DNA of 64,000 nucleotides, from contig CM046001.1 of NCBI GenBank assembly GCA_025175895.1, forward strand, positions 48,421,719 through 48,485,718, in the 5' to 3' direction. Shown here one piece after another: positions 42,562-53,467 of the stretch (positions are counted from its first letter, which is position 1; each line of letters opens with the position of its first letter). This DNA is from Wurfbainia villosa. Taxonomy: Eukaryota; Streptophyta; Magnoliopsida; Zingiberales; Zingiberaceae. The translations under genes and the position numbers were made by a program. The notes under the pieces are model-generated. The model was not told the origin of the DNA and did not search any database. It worked only from the letters and a program-made list of their open reading frames with translations.

Positions 42562-44287
42562 CTAACCCTTAAGGATGGATTTAGGAACCCAAAATAAATT
42601 CTTTCCTATGGGGTTCACTAAAAATTCCTTAGGGATGCATTTTCTAGCAATTGTCTTATTTTTTCTTTGGCCCCTAGCAATCAAATATTTATAGGTCTTT
42701 TCATTTGTTTTTCCCTTATATCCTAGGCCTTTCTTATTGAAACTTGCCCTTTGGCTCCCTATGATCATGTTAAGAGTGTTGGAGCCAATTGTAAACTTTT
42801 CTAGGGCCTTGGTCAAATGATCTACCTTTTCCCTTAGAGCCCTATTCTCATCCATACATGCATCACTAACATTAAAAGGCATATAGTTATCATGTGAGCA
42901 TGCATCATCATGATTAGAAGAAGTACTATCATTGATAGTTAAGCATGCTTTTTCTAGTTTATTTTCTAAATCCTTAATTTGATCTAGCATGCTCTTATTT
43001 TTCTTTTTGGCCCTAAATAGATCCATAGTAAGACTAGAAATCATGGAAACTATATTACTTGGTGAGAGGTTTGTTACCATAGTTTCCATGTCCTCTTCCT
43101 CCGATTCCGATGATGATGAGGATGGAGCTCCCCCCTTCACTTGAGCTCTCCTCACTAGTGCTTCTTTCTTCTTGCTCGGAGGAGGAGGTGGAGTCTATGT
43201 CGTCAAATGCCATTAGTGTCAAATTTGTGACGAAGGCATTTTCTTCTTCCTATGATGATAATGAGGAGGAAGGGTCATCCCAAGTCCATGCCATTAGTGC
43301 CTTGGCCTTCTCCTTTTCTTTGGCCTTCTTCTCCTCTTCCTTCTTCTTGCTCCCCTTCTTCTTCTTTTCTTCTTTCTTTTTCCTTTCTTCTTTGCTCTTG
43401 TTTAGGAGGGGACAATTATCCCTTATGTGTCCCTCTCCTTGGCAATTGTAGCAAATTATCTTCCCCCTTGGTCTTCTTCTCCTATCATTAGATTTATTAA
43501 ATTTAAAACCTTTTAGTGCACGCCCTACCCTCCTTACCATATAAGCTTCTTCCGTTCTATCCATGGAGGAGGAGGAGGATGCTTCATCGGAGGAGGATCT
43601 TCTTCTTCTTCCCCTTATTTGCTACTAGGGCTACTCCTCTTGATGTCTTGATGCTTGGTTCTTCACTTATACATTCAAGTCTTGTCTCATGGAGCTCCAT
43701 GGTTGAGAAGAACTCCTCCAAGGTGCTTACTTCTAAATTCTTCGACATGTAGAAGGAGTCCACCATTGAGCTCCATTTCGATGACCGGGGAAAAACGTCG
43801 ATTACTTTCATAAGCATATCCCGGTTCGAAAGTTTTTCTCCTACACTTGTTAGCCCAATTAAAATTTCTTTAAACCTAGAATGTAATGATGTTACTTTTC
43901 TCCCTTTTCTAATTTTATGTTGCTTAATTGGGAGCGAAGGAGGTCTCTCCTTGCAAGCTTGGCTTCCGAAGTGCCTTCATGAAGTTCAACCAATCTCTCC
44001 CACATTTCCTTGGCACTTGAGCACTCCCCAATCCGATTGATCTCTTGTTGGGGGAGCACATTGATGAGGTGGTGCTTGTCCTTTGAATTTGCAAGGTGCT
44101 CCTCCCTTTGCTTTTTAGTCCACCTTGACTTCTCTATTGGTTCACCCTCTTCGTCCCTAGGCATCTCAAAACCATTTTCCATTATAAGCATAATATCGAA
44201 ATCGGTTTCAAAGAATACCTCCATTCTCTTCTTCCACCAAGAGAATTCTCCTTTAAACTTCGGTGGGTGAATGTTGGAGCTGGCCAT
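42562..44287 (-). pseudogene. gag: SIRE-like Gag (frameshifted; element H)
   Basis: The ATG at 44287-44285 gives MASSNIHPPKFKGEFSWWKK, then RMEVFFETDFDIMLIMENGF, and the core CSSAKEMWERLVELHEGTS. A single missing G after GEK (near 43890) shifts the frame; KVTSLHSRFKEI-like text continues to VALVANKGKKKK, a second shift follows, then an intact CCHC knuckle CYNCQGEGHIRDNC (about 43458-43415). A long Lys/Glu tract, a third shift near 43250, an acidic Ser stretch and a coiled-coil segment end in NKKGLGYK and FWVPKSILKG at 42562. Better kept than F: fewer stops and a complete knuckle. Packages RNA; no enzymatic domain. Confidence 0.88.
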
Positions 44288-44337
44288 CCTTGATTGTAGT
44301 GCTTGTTGTGGCGGTTAGTCCGTTGACAAGCAACCTG

Positions 44338-44349
44338 ACTCTGATACCA
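44338..44349 (-). other. Primer-binding site (element H)
   Basis: ACTCTGATACCA on plus (TGGTATCAGAGT on sense), one change from the usual TGGTATCAGAGC, two bases from the LTR end CCTACA. Confidence 0.88.
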
Positions 44350-44351
44350 CT

Positions 44352-45503
44352 TGTAGGGTCACGATGATCGGAGTTGGCTGGATAGAGGGGGTGAATAGCC
44401 CTCTTTCATTGCGTGGTGGAAGTCGTTCATAATCGTCTACAATAAATGTTAGCGCAAGCAGAAAATACAAAGCAAAGACAATTAAGAACAAACACAAACA
44501 TAAACAAATAATTCGCTAACACGGCAATGTAACATGGTTCATGACTGCATCGCTAATCCATGGTCCGATTCGTCCACGGTGAATCACTCCACAACCAATC
44601 CAATATTGGTCTCTCCTTTGCACCAAGCTAGGTGGAGGTAAACCTTACAACTCAAGAATACTCCTTCTTTTACAATGGATGTGAAAGAAACTAGAAGAAG
44701 GAGTTTAACACTTGTGGAGCACTTGGATGATAGTTTGGAACATAAGCATTAGCCATCCAAAAGCCCACACCCTCTCTTTTTATAGAGAGGGTTGATTTCT
44801 TCCCGTTAGCCACCACCTGTCGACTGCTGCCCTTATCAGTCGACTGCCACCACTACAACGACCTCTGAACACGTCAGATCCCGACCGTTGTAGTCCAACA
44901 GAACCCTTGGCGGATCGATGCCTTCGTGACGCCTACCGGGCTATGAGAGGTTACGTAAAACCCTCTCGACCGATCATCACGGGCCAAAATCCATCATTCA
45001 GATACCAGTCGAACCCCATTCGACTCAGAGCAGTCGATTTCCATTTCATGGCAGTCGACTGATGTCGAGAAATCTCATCCGACACTTAGCCAAATGGCCA
45101 AGTTTCACCTAAGAGCACTACCCCTTCCCGGGTTACATTCGCTCACTCTCATCCCTCGGAGTCCCTCGCCTTTTATGTTATATTTGTCCGGCCACGTCCC
45201 TCGGATGCGCCAAGCACACGGCTTTACAACACCATCCTTCGCATCTCGCCCTGAAGTCTACTTCCTCTGGCTTCACTCCAAGCTCCTTGTCTGGCGGTCC
45301 CTCGGATGCTTCAAGCGCATGGCTCTGCAGCGCCATCCTTCACCAACTCAAAGACCGAGTCATGAGAGGTGAAACTCGCCAAGGCTCCATGTGTGAATTA
45401 CTAAGTCCTGCAAGACTCCAACACACACATCAAATACAATCATCCTAACTTAAACCCTTTGCCACACACATCAAAACCATATCACGGGTTGATTGCACTA
45501 ACA
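44352..45503 (-). repeat. 5' LTR of element H (1.15 kb)
   Basis: Plus text TGTAGGGTCACGATG...GCACTAACA. About 80 bases shorter than the 3' LTR, mostly in the CAGTCGACTG-rich U3 (about 44815-45065), where the 3' copy has extra sites. TATA at about 44778-44784. Confidence 0.9.
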
Positions 45504-45782
45504 TTCCCCTTCCTTAGACACCCTTCCTTTAGGTTTTAATGCATTTGCCTTGCCTTTGCCTTTTCCTTTGGCTTGGGTTTTACCCTTACCTTTAGGCTTC
45601 TATTTTCCTTTGCCTTTGTTCACCATCAAAATGGTACCAGGCTTTGCCTTCTTAAGGTTGAGTTCAGCAGTTCGTAACATGATCAACATCTCCGATAAAG
45701 GCTTGTTAATTTCATTCATGTTGTAGTTCATGACAAATTGACTGTAGCCTTCTGGCAGTGACTACAGAACAAGGTTAGTGGC
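45504..45782 (-). pseudogene. gag: Gag central/C-terminal part (element D2)
   Basis: Minus-strand text parallels D1 27840-27590: YSQFVMNYNMNEI-like, LSEMLIMLRTAELNLKKAKP and a KGKGK tail. Here CGA (Arg) is kept in LRTAEL where D1 has TGA. Bounded by I on the right and H on the left. Confidence 0.82.
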
Positions 45783-47182
45783 TGATGTGAGCAAAACATA
45801 TAGGGTTTTAGGAGTAGTTTTCGCTCACATCTAATTTAATTTTATGTTTGTTTCATGCATATTTTACTTTATTTTGCATGCATTTCCTGTTTTATGGTTC
45901 AGAGATCTGTTATTTGTACTTTTGTGTGTAGGATAGCATTTCATGGGGAAAATGGTGCACTTTCAGAGCGAAAAAGAGCATTTGGTAGCTGGATGCAGTA
46001 GGGCACATGATAAGGGTATGTGGATACAAAAGACCGTGTTTAAAGCTCGATATTATCCACCACAGGACCACACATGGCCTGGCCATGTGGAAACACATGG
46101 TCATGTGGAGGCTAAGCATTTTGATGCGTTAGGTCATTTTTCGAATTTCTTGAAGAGCCAACCTCATGTCTATATAAAGAAAGTCATGCCCAAACCCTCG
46201 GAGGAAGCCCAAATGGCCGGGATGGCACACCGATGCCCTAAAAAGCACCGAAAACTCGCAACGGGGAGGAAAGCACCCGCTTGAGATCCAAGTTCTGCAC
46301 CTCAATGCCAAAGACAAGTGCCTCAACATATTGTAATCTATATTCTTTCCATGATTTATCTTGTATATACGAATTCGACAGTGCCTTGTGTTTCTTTTCT
46401 CATATTCATGGTCTAGATTCCCTGATTTTAGGACTAGGGAGTAGTTTGTGTCGAGTTAGAACATGTTGGTTTAAATATCTTTTCGTTCTTGAAATTATAT
46501 TTGCAATTGGTGTTTAGTTTAGATCTATAGCTATTTTTTTGGTTTTCTAGTCACTGTGCTTAGCCGATAGGAGGGGTAACAACCCTCGTATCAAAGATTT
46601 AGGGGATTAAGGGGGGACCTAGGGGTTGGCCTCATCGTCGATAACTGTGGGTAGAAAGATGCGATAGAGTAGGAAACACGCCTCATTTTTTACTCATCGT
46701 AGGGATCGATTCGGCATCCTCGTACTGACTATCCTGTCCTAAAACCAGGGGTCAACCTGGTCTGATAGAGGTAGCTTCCGATAGATGTGAAGGCTCATTG
46801 AGGGATTTTATGATATCCTTTCCACAAAACCGTAGTTAGAAACCTAGACAAAACTCAATTGGCAACGTGTTTTGTGACACACAAACGAAACCGAAATCCT
46901 AGAATCCCATCTAAAGACTCGTAGCATCCCTTCTCTTTCTCCGTGTGACACTGTATTAGAGTTAGGACCGTCGACAAACCTCTTAAGCACAACCATTTGA
47001 ACTGAACTCCGAACAATAACATCCACTGAACAGATGGGTACTCGAATCTCAGTCCCTGTGGGATCGATAATCTATTTATTACTTGATGACATCTGTGCAC
47101 TTGCGGGCGTTGAGCGCAAGCATGTGTTTCGAGTCCTCGACGATCTCTGTCGTGAAATTTGAGGTCACATTTGCGTGCATAA
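45783..47182 (+). repeat. 5' LTR of element I (1.40 kb)
   Basis: Begins TGATGTGAGCAAAACATA. The end is GTGCATAA versus GTGCATCA in the 3' LTR, so the terminal CA is mutated. TATATAAA at 46171-46178. Short GGCCTGGCCATGTGG / CACATGG inverted units at 46060-46110. Confidence 0.9.
46171..46178 (+). promoter_or_regulatory. TATA box in 5' LTR of I
   Basis: TATATAAA after CTCATGTC; same context at 51478-51485 in the 3' LTR. Confidence 0.75.
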
Positions 47183-47188
47183 AGTTTT

Positions 47189-47206
47189 TGGCGCCGTTGT
47201 TAGGGA
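47189..47206 (+). other. Primer-binding site of I (tRNA-Asp type)
   Basis: TGGCGCCGTTGTTAGGGA, six bases after the LTR. Close to the TGGCGCCGTTGCCGGGGA used by plant Athila/Tat elements, which pairs with tRNA-Asp; two positions differ here. Confidence 0.8.
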
Positions 47207-47551
47207 CTGATTGATTCGATATCAAATCAAGAAGTTGATAATTTGATTGGACTTTGGTTAGATTTATTTACTTGCTTTACTTTTATTTTTATTTTTTATT
47301 TGTTTTACTATATTTACTTCAGTTTTAGATTTTCCATATCTAGATTTAGTTTTTATTTTAGCAGTAATTTTATGTTTTCTTTTATAATTAGCTCTTCTTT
47401 ATTTGATTTAGTCATCTAGATTAGTTTATTTCTTGTTTTTGAGCATTAGGGAATACTCCTAATTAGTGTCGGCCTAGGATCGGAAGGCCTGATTCCGATT
47501 GATCTAGAAATCCAACGGACATACCATCGCCGAAGAGTTGAACAGAAGAGG

Positions 47552-48916
47552 ATGGAGGACCAAGTTGCATCCGTGGTGAATGTAGGTAGTTGACCTTTAT
47601 CGGATTACACAACCCCTTGTGCTAGAGGATTTAGGCCGAGTATAGATAGACCGTCCATTTCGACAAACAACTTTGAGCTGAAGCCGACACTCATACACAT
47701 GGTCCAGCAGAGTCAATTTGGGGGAGCTATTACTGAAGACCCGAACCAGCACCTGGAGACATTTTTGGAAATCTGCTTGACAATGAAGATCAATGGAGTC
47801 CCTGTCGACACAATCCGCCTGAGTCTATTCCCTTTCTCATTGCGGGATAAGGCTAAGGCATGACTTCACTCCTTGCCATCGAGAAACATTACTACATGGG
47901 AGCAGTGTGAGAATCAATTTTTGAACAAGTACTTATCACCAAGCAAGACTGCTCACATGGGCTATCTAATCACGAGCTTCCGTCAAAAGGAAGGGGAGTC
48001 CCTATTTAAAGCCTGGGATCGCTACAAGGGGCTACTCTACCAATGCCCCAACCATGGAATGGAAAGGTGGCTGGTGATCCACATCTTCTATAATGGGATC
48101 ATGTACGCCATAAAGATGTCCCTCAATTCTGCTGCAAGAGGAGAGCTAATGAGCAAGACTATCGAGGAAGCGGAGCACCTGATAGAAGAGGTGGCTCAGA
48201 ACCACCATCAATGAGCTTTCGAACATAGTCACCCAGCTCCTACAGCGAGATGATATGTTGTTAACTCCATGGACCACCTAGCAGCGAGGATGGACATGCT
48301 TAGCAGACGGTTCGACACTTTAAATCCTGTTTCTGCATGTGCAGCCAATGACTTTGGAAAGGGAGCAGCAGCGTATCTGGAGGACTACTATTGAGGGTAT
48401 AGTGGCTTAGAAGAGGAGATTGAGCATGCCGATGTTGTTGGGTATTATAATCAAAGGTCAAACAACCCATACTCCGGTACTTACAATCTCGGATGGAGGA
48501 ATCACTCAAAATTTTCCTATCGAAATAACTCGAGGAACTTCCAACCATCAGGAAGGTATGGGAAACAACAAGGTAATGGGTAGCAACAACCATAGAAGTC
48601 TAGGCTAGAATTGATGATGGAAGACTTCATTGCTACCCAAACGAAGGTCAATGAAGAATTTCGACGCCAACATCAGAAAACAGAAGAGTCACTTAAGGAT
48701 TTGAAGGCCACTGTTGATGGTCTTGCAAGTCACACGAGGATGTTGGAAACACAAGTGGCCCAGATAGCCCAAACCATGTTGCAAACCATGGATAGCTCTC
48801 CACCATTACCCGAGCTGAGTCAGGTCAAGGAAGAGGGGGTGTGCAGCGAGAGCGTAGCACAAAGAAACAGATTCGCCAAGGGGTGTGCATCCATGATTTC
48901 CACCCTACCCAACTAA
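47552..48916 (+). pseudogene. gag: Athila-like Gag (broken; element I)
   Basis: The probable ATG at 47552 starts MEDQVASVVNVGS. The frame continues through a TGA to QSQFGGAITEDPNQHLETFL, LRDKAKA-stop-LHSLP (Trp codon now TGA near 47863), NITTWEQCENQFLNKYLSPSK, SFRQKEGESLFKAWDRYKGLL and MSKTIEEAEHLIEEVAQN. This order is typical of the Gypsy retrotrans_gag domain. Stops near 48213 and 48390-48600 precede a C-terminal helical segment, DFIATQTKVNEEFRRQHQ...ETQVAQIAQTM (48611-48800). Frame closes at TAA 48914-48916. Forms the RNA-packaging particle in living relatives. Confidence 0.87.
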
Positions 48917-49451
48917 GCCAAAATTGAAGATAAGATTCCACCCCAGCTTGAGGACCCTGGTGAATTTGTTATACCCTGCTCGATTTATGGGGAGATCTTG
49001 ATGAAGTGTTGTGCGATTTAGGGTCATCAGTCAGCGTGATATCCTATGCACTCTATCTGAAGATGGGACTAAATGGGATCCAACCAGCGAACCTTGGTAT
49101 TCATATGGGGGACAACCCAGTTAAGGAACCGGTCGGTATGCTAGCACATGTGCCTGTGGTCATCGAGAACTTCGTGATATATGCAGATTTTATTATACTT
49201 GACATAGAACCAAACCCCTTGAATCCCATCATCTTGGGAAGACCTTTTTGGCGACTGCGGGAGCATGTATAGACGTAAAGGCGTACAAGATCTCCTTGGA
49301 AGTAGACAGGGAGATCATTCTCTTCAATCTGTCAGAGTGCAAAGCTCCCTTCTTAGACGGCTACACTTTTAGCAGGGTAAAGCTGAGCCCACCGGATGAC
49401 AACATAGAGACGGATGAATGGAGGTTCATAGAGCCTCCGGAGCTAAGTTGA
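48917..49451 (+). pseudogene. Aspartic protease (frameshifted; element I)
   Basis: Upstream text KIPPQLEDPGEFVIPC leads, after a shift, into the active-site region LCDLGSSVSVISYALY (near 49006-49055). In Athila-type proteases the usual motif is D-x-G-A/S; here Asp-Leu-Gly-Ser is kept. IILGRPF marks the C-terminal flap region. A second one-base shift near 49250 leads to ATAGACIDVKAYKISLEVD, ending at TGA 49449-49451. Retroviral-type proteases process Gag. No RT follows, so pol is truncated right after the protease. Confidence 0.85.
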
Positions 49452-49663
49452 GATAATTGAGTGTGGTCGAGCTAAAAGACTTTAAACAAAGTGCTTCTTG
49501 GGAGGTAACCCATGTTTAATTTTGCATGTTTTTAATCTTTCTGCATTCATGTGTATAATTTAGACTGTGATTTATTGTCTCTTATGTTCTTTGCAAATAA
49601 CTTAGGATTAGGGAAAACTTGCTAGGAAGAAGCAAAGATTATTTTGAGCCCACCTATTCCACA
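49452..49663 (+). other. I spacer after protease
   Basis: Contains CTTCTTGGGAGGTAACCCATG (near 49495), a block resembling the GGGAGGCAACCC seen downstream of coding regions in many Athila-like elements. No gene. Confidence 0.6.
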
Positions 49664-50110
49664 ATGAAAGCCTGCACCTGCACTACCATTTTTTCATCTA
49701 CTCTAGAGCAGAATGCAGGTATAGCCACCTAGGACTTCTCCGAGTTTCGATCGCACCTTGACGACATATATGCTGAGCAGCAGATGCAGAGGCAGTAATG
49801 GGAGGAGCAGAGCACCTAAACGTAGGCAGAGTTTCAGGGCTTTCGGGAGCACTTCCAGCGGGCCAAAGAGTTCTACGATGAGGCCCGTATCAACCGCCAG
49901 GAGGAGGCCACCTACCGCCAGGAGATGCGGTGGCATATGCGTGCTTAGCAGGCACAGTGGGCCCGGGAGGAGAAGCATCGAGCAGCCACTGCATCCATTA
50001 GCTCTCAGATCGACCACATGTACATGTGACATCAGCAGCTCAACACCAGATTCTCCCATGATCCCGAGATGACGAGGCTACCAGACTTTCCACCTCGCCC
50101 ACCATACTAG
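49664..50110 (+). pseudogene. Degenerate Gln/Arg/Glu-rich ORF of element I (unknown function)
   Basis: One frame of 149 codons from ATG 49664 to TAG 50108-50110, broken by about six nonsense codons (TAG, TAA, TAA, TAG, TAG, TGA) but no frameshift. Readable parts: FSEFRSHLDDIYAEQQMQRQ, FREHFQRAKEFYDEARINRQ, EEATYRQEMRWHMRA, AQWAREEKHRAATASIS, then FSHDPEMTRLPDFPPRPPY. The composition suggests an alpha-helical, coiled-coil-like protein. Most stops sit where CAA, CAG or CGA would fit. I do not recognise the family; it lies where Athila elements often carry an extra 3' ORF. The open minus-strand frame at 49703-50059 is its shadow. Confidence 0.6.
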
Positions 50111-51088
50111 AGGTATGTTTCGCTTAAGCCTGGGGGGCCTAAGTTTTGATTTATTTTATTTCTAGCAGTAGTTTCTTTCCTGATATTTATATTTTAGTTA
50201 GCATTTATTTGTTCATGCATAGGTTGTTTAGTTTCTTTCAGCACTTAGTTTTTGCTATCTATAAGCTACCTCAGTAGTATTTTTAAGGTTTTCTTCATGA
50301 GTTGTTTCCATGGGTAGCTTAACTTCATTTAGCTCGTGATATTTTATTTTATTTGCTCTAATGAATGTTCTAGACTTACACTGGTTAGCTTTTATTTTTA
50401 CACCTACACATGATGAACATTCTGAAAGGGAAAACCTAGTACGTACTTATTTATGATTCATCTAAGTAGTCTAGTACTTTGGACTCCATAGGTGACTCTA
50501 GATTTAACATTTTAGTTACTGGAGATGCTCGAATTGTGGAAGCCCATTCGGAAAAATCAAAATCCCAAGAGAGAAAAAAAAATGGAATAAGAAAAGAGGG
50601 AAAAAAAGAGAGAGAGGAAAGAAAGAGAGAGTAAGAGAAAAAAATTGATTCAAAAATATTATGAGGGATAAAAAACAGTTGTCATGGGTGGAAATGGTTA
50701 GGTGCCCCTTTGAGATCGAGTAAGGTTACTGGGTAAACACCTACCAATTTATCTCAATACCAAGCACGCCTTTGAGACTTTGTGCTAGATCTAGGAAACG
50801 ATCATCGCTTTGGGCAGGTAAGTGCCTAAGAGTCGGATACCTTAGGAAAGCTATAGGATGACGACTTAACTTACCATGGAATGGGTATCCCCTAAGAATA
50901 TTTGCTTAGCACAAGCACGAGCATGAGGAGCTAACTTAGTTAACTTCTAGAACATGTCTAATTTGCTTTGATTGAAAATACCACTTGATAAATCTAGTTA
51001 ATATGCTAAGTATAGAACAACACATTTTTAAAATCTCATGGCATTGAGGTTTGCTTGAGGACAAGCAAAGACCTAAGTCTAGAGGAAT
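50111..51088 (+). other. I 3' non-coding region
   Basis: Begins with CTTAAGCCTGGGGGGCCTAAG, then T-rich sequence. A purine-only stretch lies at about 50565-50650. Ends with GAGGACAAGCAAAG and TCTAGAGGAAT before the LTR, the probable plus-strand primer. No gene recognised. Confidence 0.65.
50565..50650 (+). repeat. GA-rich low-complexity tract
   Basis: Nearly pure A/G run (GAGAGAAAAAAAAATGG, AAAAAGAGAGAGAGG, AAAGAGAGAGTAAGAG) inside I. Confidence 0.85.
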
Positions 51089-52490
51089 TGATGTGAGCAA
51101 AACATATAGGATTTTAGGAGTAGTTTTCACTCACATCTAATTTCATTTTATGTTTGTTTCATGCATATTTTACTTTAATTTGCATGCATTTCCTATTTTC
51201 TGGTTCGGAGATCTTCTCTTTGTACTTTTGTGTGTAGGATAGCATTTCATGGGGAAAACGGTGCACTTTCAGAGCGAAAAAGAGCATTTGATAGCTCGAT
51301 GTAGTAGGGCACACGATCAGGGTATGTGGCTACACACAGCCGTGTTTGAAGCTCGAGATTAGCCACCACAGGGCCACACACGGCCTGGCCATGTGGAAAC
51401 ACATGGCTTTGTGGCAGCCAAGCATTTTGACGCGATTTGGTCTTTTTTCATATTTCGTGAAGAGCCGACCTCATGTCTATATAAAGATACCCACGCCCAA
51501 ACCCTAGGGAGGAGGGTCGACTGCCGGGATGGCACACTGGTGCCCTAAAAAGCACCGAAAACTCACAACGGGGAGGAAAGAAGCCGCTTGAGATCCAAGT
51601 TCTTCACCTCAACGCCAGAGAGAAGAGCCTCAATGCATTGTAATCTATATTCTTTCCATGATTTATCTTGTATATACAAATTCAACAATGCCTTGTGTTT
51701 CTTTTCTTGTATTCATGGAGTAGATTCTCTGATTCTAGGACTAGGGTGTAGTTTGTGTTGAGTTAGAACATGTTGGTTCCAATATCTTTTCGTCCTTGAA
51801 ATTATATTTGCAATTGGTGTTTGGTTTATATCTTTAGCTATTGTTTTGGTTTTCTAGTCACTGTGCTTAGCCAATACGAGGTGTGACATCCCTCGTATGA
51901 AATATTTAGGGGAATTAAGGGGAAACCTAGGGGTTGGCCTCATTACCGGTAACTGTGGGTAGAAAGATGCGATAGAGTAGGAAACGTGCCTCGTTTTCGA
52001 CTCGTCGTAGGGATCGATTCGGCATCCTCATACCGACTATCCCATCCTAAAGCCAGGGGTCGATCTGGTATGGCAGAGGTAGCTTCCGATAGATGCGAAG
52101 ACTCATTGGGGGAGTGTATGATGTCCTTTCCACAAAACCGTAGTTAGAAACCTAGACAAAACTCAATTGACAACGTGTTCTGTGACACACAAACGAAATC
52201 GAAATCCTATAATCCCATCTAAAGACTTGTAACAACCCTTCTCTTCCTCCGTGTGACACCGTATTAGAGTTTGGACTACCAACAAACCTCCTAAGCACAA
52301 CCATTTGAACTGAACTCCGAACAATAACATCCACTGAATAGATTGGTACATGAATCTCAGTCCTTGTTGGATCGATAATCTATTTATTACTTGACGACAT
52401 TCATGCACTTGCGGGCGTTGAGCGCGAGCACGCGCTTCAAGTCCTCAATGATCTCCATCACGAGATTTGAGGTCGTGTTCGTGTGCATCA
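51089..52490 (+). repeat. 3' LTR of element I (1.40 kb)
   Basis: TGATGTGAGCAAAACATA...GTGCATCA, matching 45783-47182 with scattered differences. TATATAAA 51478-51485. Confidence 0.9.
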
Positions 52491-52969
52491 GTGGTCAGCT
52501 CTTGGCCCAATGGAAATTCCAATCTCTCTAGGTTCTCAACATACCCAATCATCTTGAGTACATGAGTGTCTACAGGAGTTCCTTCTTGCATCGTGAATTT
52601 AAACAAGGCCTTTGACACTTCGTATCTCTCGTGCCTTGCTTGTCCCTGATATAGTTGTTTCAGATGCTCAACCATAACATAGGCATCCATGTTATCATGT
52701 TGCTTTTGAAGATCAGAGTTCATGGTGGCAAGCATAAGGCATGACACATCCAGTGCATCATCTTGATGCTTCTTATAAGCATCCCTGTCAGCACGAGTGG
52801 CCGTAGGGGTGGGTGGTTCAGGAATGGACTGCTCTAGGACGTATAGTTTCCATTATTGCTTGAGGACTATCCTCAAGTTCCTGTACCAGCCCAAGAAATT
52901 AGCTCTAGTGACCTTGTCCTTATCGAGGACAGATCGCAGAGAGAGTTTGTTCAACATATTTGATGACAT
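52491..52969 (-). pseudogene. gag: Gag N-terminal part (element D2)
   Basis: ATG at 52969-52967: MSSNMLNKLSLRSVLDKDKV, then NFLGWYRNLRIVLKQ followed by TAA as codon 39 (52855-52853), WKLYVLEQSIPEPPTPT, then the open stretch MLATMNSDLQKQHDNMDAYV...QGQARHERYEVSK...HVLKMIGYVENLERLEFPLG until I interrupts it. The TAA is at exactly the same codon as in D1. Downstream the reading frame is intact where D1 has a one-base deletion. Confidence 0.86.
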
Positions 52970-53467
52970 GGTGATCTACAATACATAAATGCAAAAATGT
53001 ATCATATTTCAATAATTTAATTAGGCTTTTAAATAAATGATTCTCCTAATGGTCACAAAGTGGGACAAGATTCATATTATACCACATCTTGAGTTAGCTT
53101 TGGCTAATTGCCCAAGACTCGTATAAGTTAGGTAGGTAACTTATACCAATTACATCTAATGTAACTCTTGTATATTTATATGAACAACATTATTTGTTCA
53201 TTGTGTCCATCGCATGAGATATCCTTCTAAATTACCACTCATCTTGAGTTACCATTAGCTAATCGCCCAAGATTTGTATAATGTTGGTAGATGTCCCGTA
53301 TGAGCTATGCCTCTAAGTTTATCAATCTAATTGAGAGAGGTTAGTTAAGTCAAGCCCAAGGTTTAATAGGCGGATATCACAATTGTCCTATCGCACTTTA
53401 CCGAGGTAAATCGAGTCACTTTGCTTTGGCAAACACGCTACAATTGAACAAGGTAATAGCAAGTATT
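52970..53467 (-). other. D2 leader (truncated)
   Basis: Matches the first ~500 bases of the D1 leader upstream of gag (28345-28850), including the duplicated CATCTTGAGTTA block, then stops at AAGTATT where D1 continues. The rest of the leader, primer site and 5' LTR are gone. Confidence 0.78.

Larger units (their letters stand above)
40008..45503 (-). mobile_element. Element H: gag-only Copia (TR-GAG type), same family as F
   Basis: 5.5 kb. Minus strand: 5' LTR 45503-44352, primer site, gag 44287-42562, non-coding region, polypurine tract, 3' LTR 41238-40008. Inserted in D2 gag next to the zinc knuckle: TTCCT (40003-40007) faces TTCCC (45504-45508); the uninterrupted text GCATTCCCCTTCC is seen in D1 at 27589. 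No pol genes. Confidence 0.9.
45783..52490 (+). mobile_element. Element I: non-autonomous Athila-like Ty3/Gypsy retrotransposon
   Basis: 6.7 kb. LTRs 45783-47182 and 51089-52490 (about 1.40 kb each), a TGGCGCC primer site, gag, aspartic protease, then a degenerate 148-codon frame and non-coding sequence. There is no RT, RNase H or integrase. Target duplication in D2 gag: GTGGC (45778-45782) / GTGGT (52491-52495). Gag and protease sequence resemble the Athila/Tat branch. The only Gypsy element in the window. Confidence 0.88.
29694..53467 (-). mobile_element. Element D2: second D-family Copia, interrupted by C, H and I
   Basis: Minus-strand pieces in order from the 5' side: leader (53467-52970), gag N (52969-52491), [I], gag C (45782-45504), [H], gag end, PR and IN (40007-38835), [C], IN-RT-RNase H (33584-31534), purine tract, LTR (31513-29694). 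Each insertion has a 5-base duplication with one mismatch. The 5' LTR and primer site are absent; the leader stops at 53467 against unrelated sequence. Catalytic residues are damaged (see parts). Confidence 0.86.

Noticed and set aside
49703..50059. 118-codon minus-strand frame in element I
   Set aside because: Leucine-rich shadow of the Gln/Glu/Arg-rich plus-strand ORF at 49664-50110, which fits the element orientation.
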